A stretch of 5,354 nt of DNA, from positions 1 through 5,354 of the forward strand of contig JALZWD010000027.1 of the NCBI GenBank assembly GCA_023300365.1, written 5' to 3'. The position numbers were made by a program, and so were the translations under genes. The notes below the pieces were generated by a model, which saw only the letters and a program-made list of their open reading frames with translations, made no database searches and had not been told where the DNA came from. Source of the stretch: Flavimaricola sp. (GTDB taxonomy: Bacteria > Pseudomonadota > Alphaproteobacteria > Rhodobacterales > Rhodobacteraceae). Below are positions 4,837 through 5,354 of this stretch, piece by piece (the first letter of the stretch is position 1; each line of letters opens with the position of its first letter).

Positions 4837-5354
4837 ATGTCGGGTCGAATCCTGATTGTCGAGAGCATCGCCACCAATCGCATCATGTTAACCTCTTCGC
4901 TGGAACGCGCACATTTCAACGTCGCGGCCTGTTCGTGCGTCACCGAGGCCCCCGCCTTGATCCAGATGCATCGCCCCGACGTGATCTTCTTGGATATGTC
5001 GGCCAACTTTGACGCCGGTTTGGCTTTCTTAACGCCCCACACCCTACTCCCGTCCGCCGCTCCGATCATCGCGACCCTCGCGTTTGACGACTCAGCCATT
5101 CGGCTCGCCGCACTCGAGGCGGGGGCGGTGGACGTCGTTGCCAAACCGATGAACGACACCGTGCTTCAGGCCCGCATCCGAAGCTTGCTGCGCGCCCGTG
5201 ACCTGTTCGAAGGGATGCGCCCCTCGGTTGAGGCCATGCCCGAAGGATTTGCCGAAACATCCAGCGCCTTTACCCGCGCCCCGCGCATCACGGTGCTGTC
5301 GTCCCGGCCCGATCACCTTATGCCCGCCTTGGCCGATCTTGCGGCCAAAACCCC
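4837..5354 (+). CDS. PleD-like response regulator, probable diguanylate cyclase (3' partial)
   Basis: The frame opens at ATG 4837, 8 nt after GGGAGG, and stays open for 172 codons to the window edge. Residues 3-119 form a receiver domain: RILIVES strand, phosphoacceptor D53 in DVIFLDM, the conserved K103-P104 in VAKPMND, and the ALEAGAVD helix (92-99). A linker follows, and RITVLSS (150-156) looks like the first strand of a second receiver domain. REC-REC order plus the similarity of the first domain to PleD suggests a full protein of about 450-470 aa ending in GGDEF, which makes c-di-GMP from two GTP; the GGDEF part is outside the window, so cyclase activity is inferred. The acidic pocket is unusual: the normal Asp-Asp pair reads E9-S10, and the beta-4 Thr lies one residue early (T80 in PIIATLA). 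Phosphorylation by a histidine kinase may be altered. Confidence 0.8.
   Translation, partial: MSGRILIVESIATNRIMLTSSLERAHFNVAACSCVTEAPALIQMHRPDVIFLDMSANFDAGLAFLTPHTLLPSAAPIIATLAFDDSAIRLAALEAGAVDVVAKPMNDTVLQARIRSLLRARDLFEGMRPSVEAMPEGFAETSSAFTRAPRITVLSSRPDHLMPALADLAAKT

Noticed and set aside
4830..5316. Minus-strand open frames at the right end
   Set aside because: They lie antisense to a receiver domain with clear D53 and K103-P104 landmarks and read as Arg/Gly-rich shadows.

Overview
The window looks like chromosomal DNA from an alphaproteobacterium of the Rhodobacterales (Roseobacter-like). The grounds are moderately high GC with C-rich third codon positions, a DUF3572 gene divergent from a PleD-type response regulator, and a corrinoid-type MttB-family methyltransferase with the Arg/Gly-rich N-terminus I associate with roseobacter members. 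The assignment rests on family recognition, not on any marker gene.

Layout. (1) Positions 1-93 hold the last 30 codons of a gene that probably encodes a c-type cytochrome/di-heme peroxidase-like protein. (2) Positions 168-892 hold two tandem, translationally coupled paralogs of the Lin0512 family (unknown function) on the + strand. (3) From 4739 down to 879 the minus strand carries four genes in the order DUF3572, HAD-family phosphatase (phosphoglycolate phosphatase-like), MttB-family methyltransferase, and a two-domain GNAT-like protein. Gaps are 52, 97 and 70 nt, so one operon or two overlapping units is plausible. The GNAT gene runs 14 bp into the second Lin0512 gene in a convergent overlap. 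(4) A divergent intergenic region (4740-4836) with several short inverted repeats and a CtrA-like half-site separates DUF3572 from a + strand response regulator. That gene runs off the right edge and is probably the N-terminal part of a PleD-type REC-REC-GGDEF diguanylate cyclase.

How the genes may work together. The MttB homolog would transfer a methyl group from a quaternary or tertiary amine to a corrinoid protein. No corrinoid protein, activator or second methyltransferase is present in the window, so its partners must lie elsewhere. The HAD and GNAT proteins have no visible specific link to it beyond shared strand and close spacing. The DUF3572/response-regulator pair looks like an ordinary alphaproteobacterial c-di-GMP or cell-cycle signalling locus.

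I see no RNA gene, CRISPR array, insertion sequence, prophage or defence system. The most unusual observations are the Lin0512 pair, in which both copies depart from the family's signature motif in different ways, and the altered acidic pocket of the first receiver domain. Neither amounts to a clearly new system.
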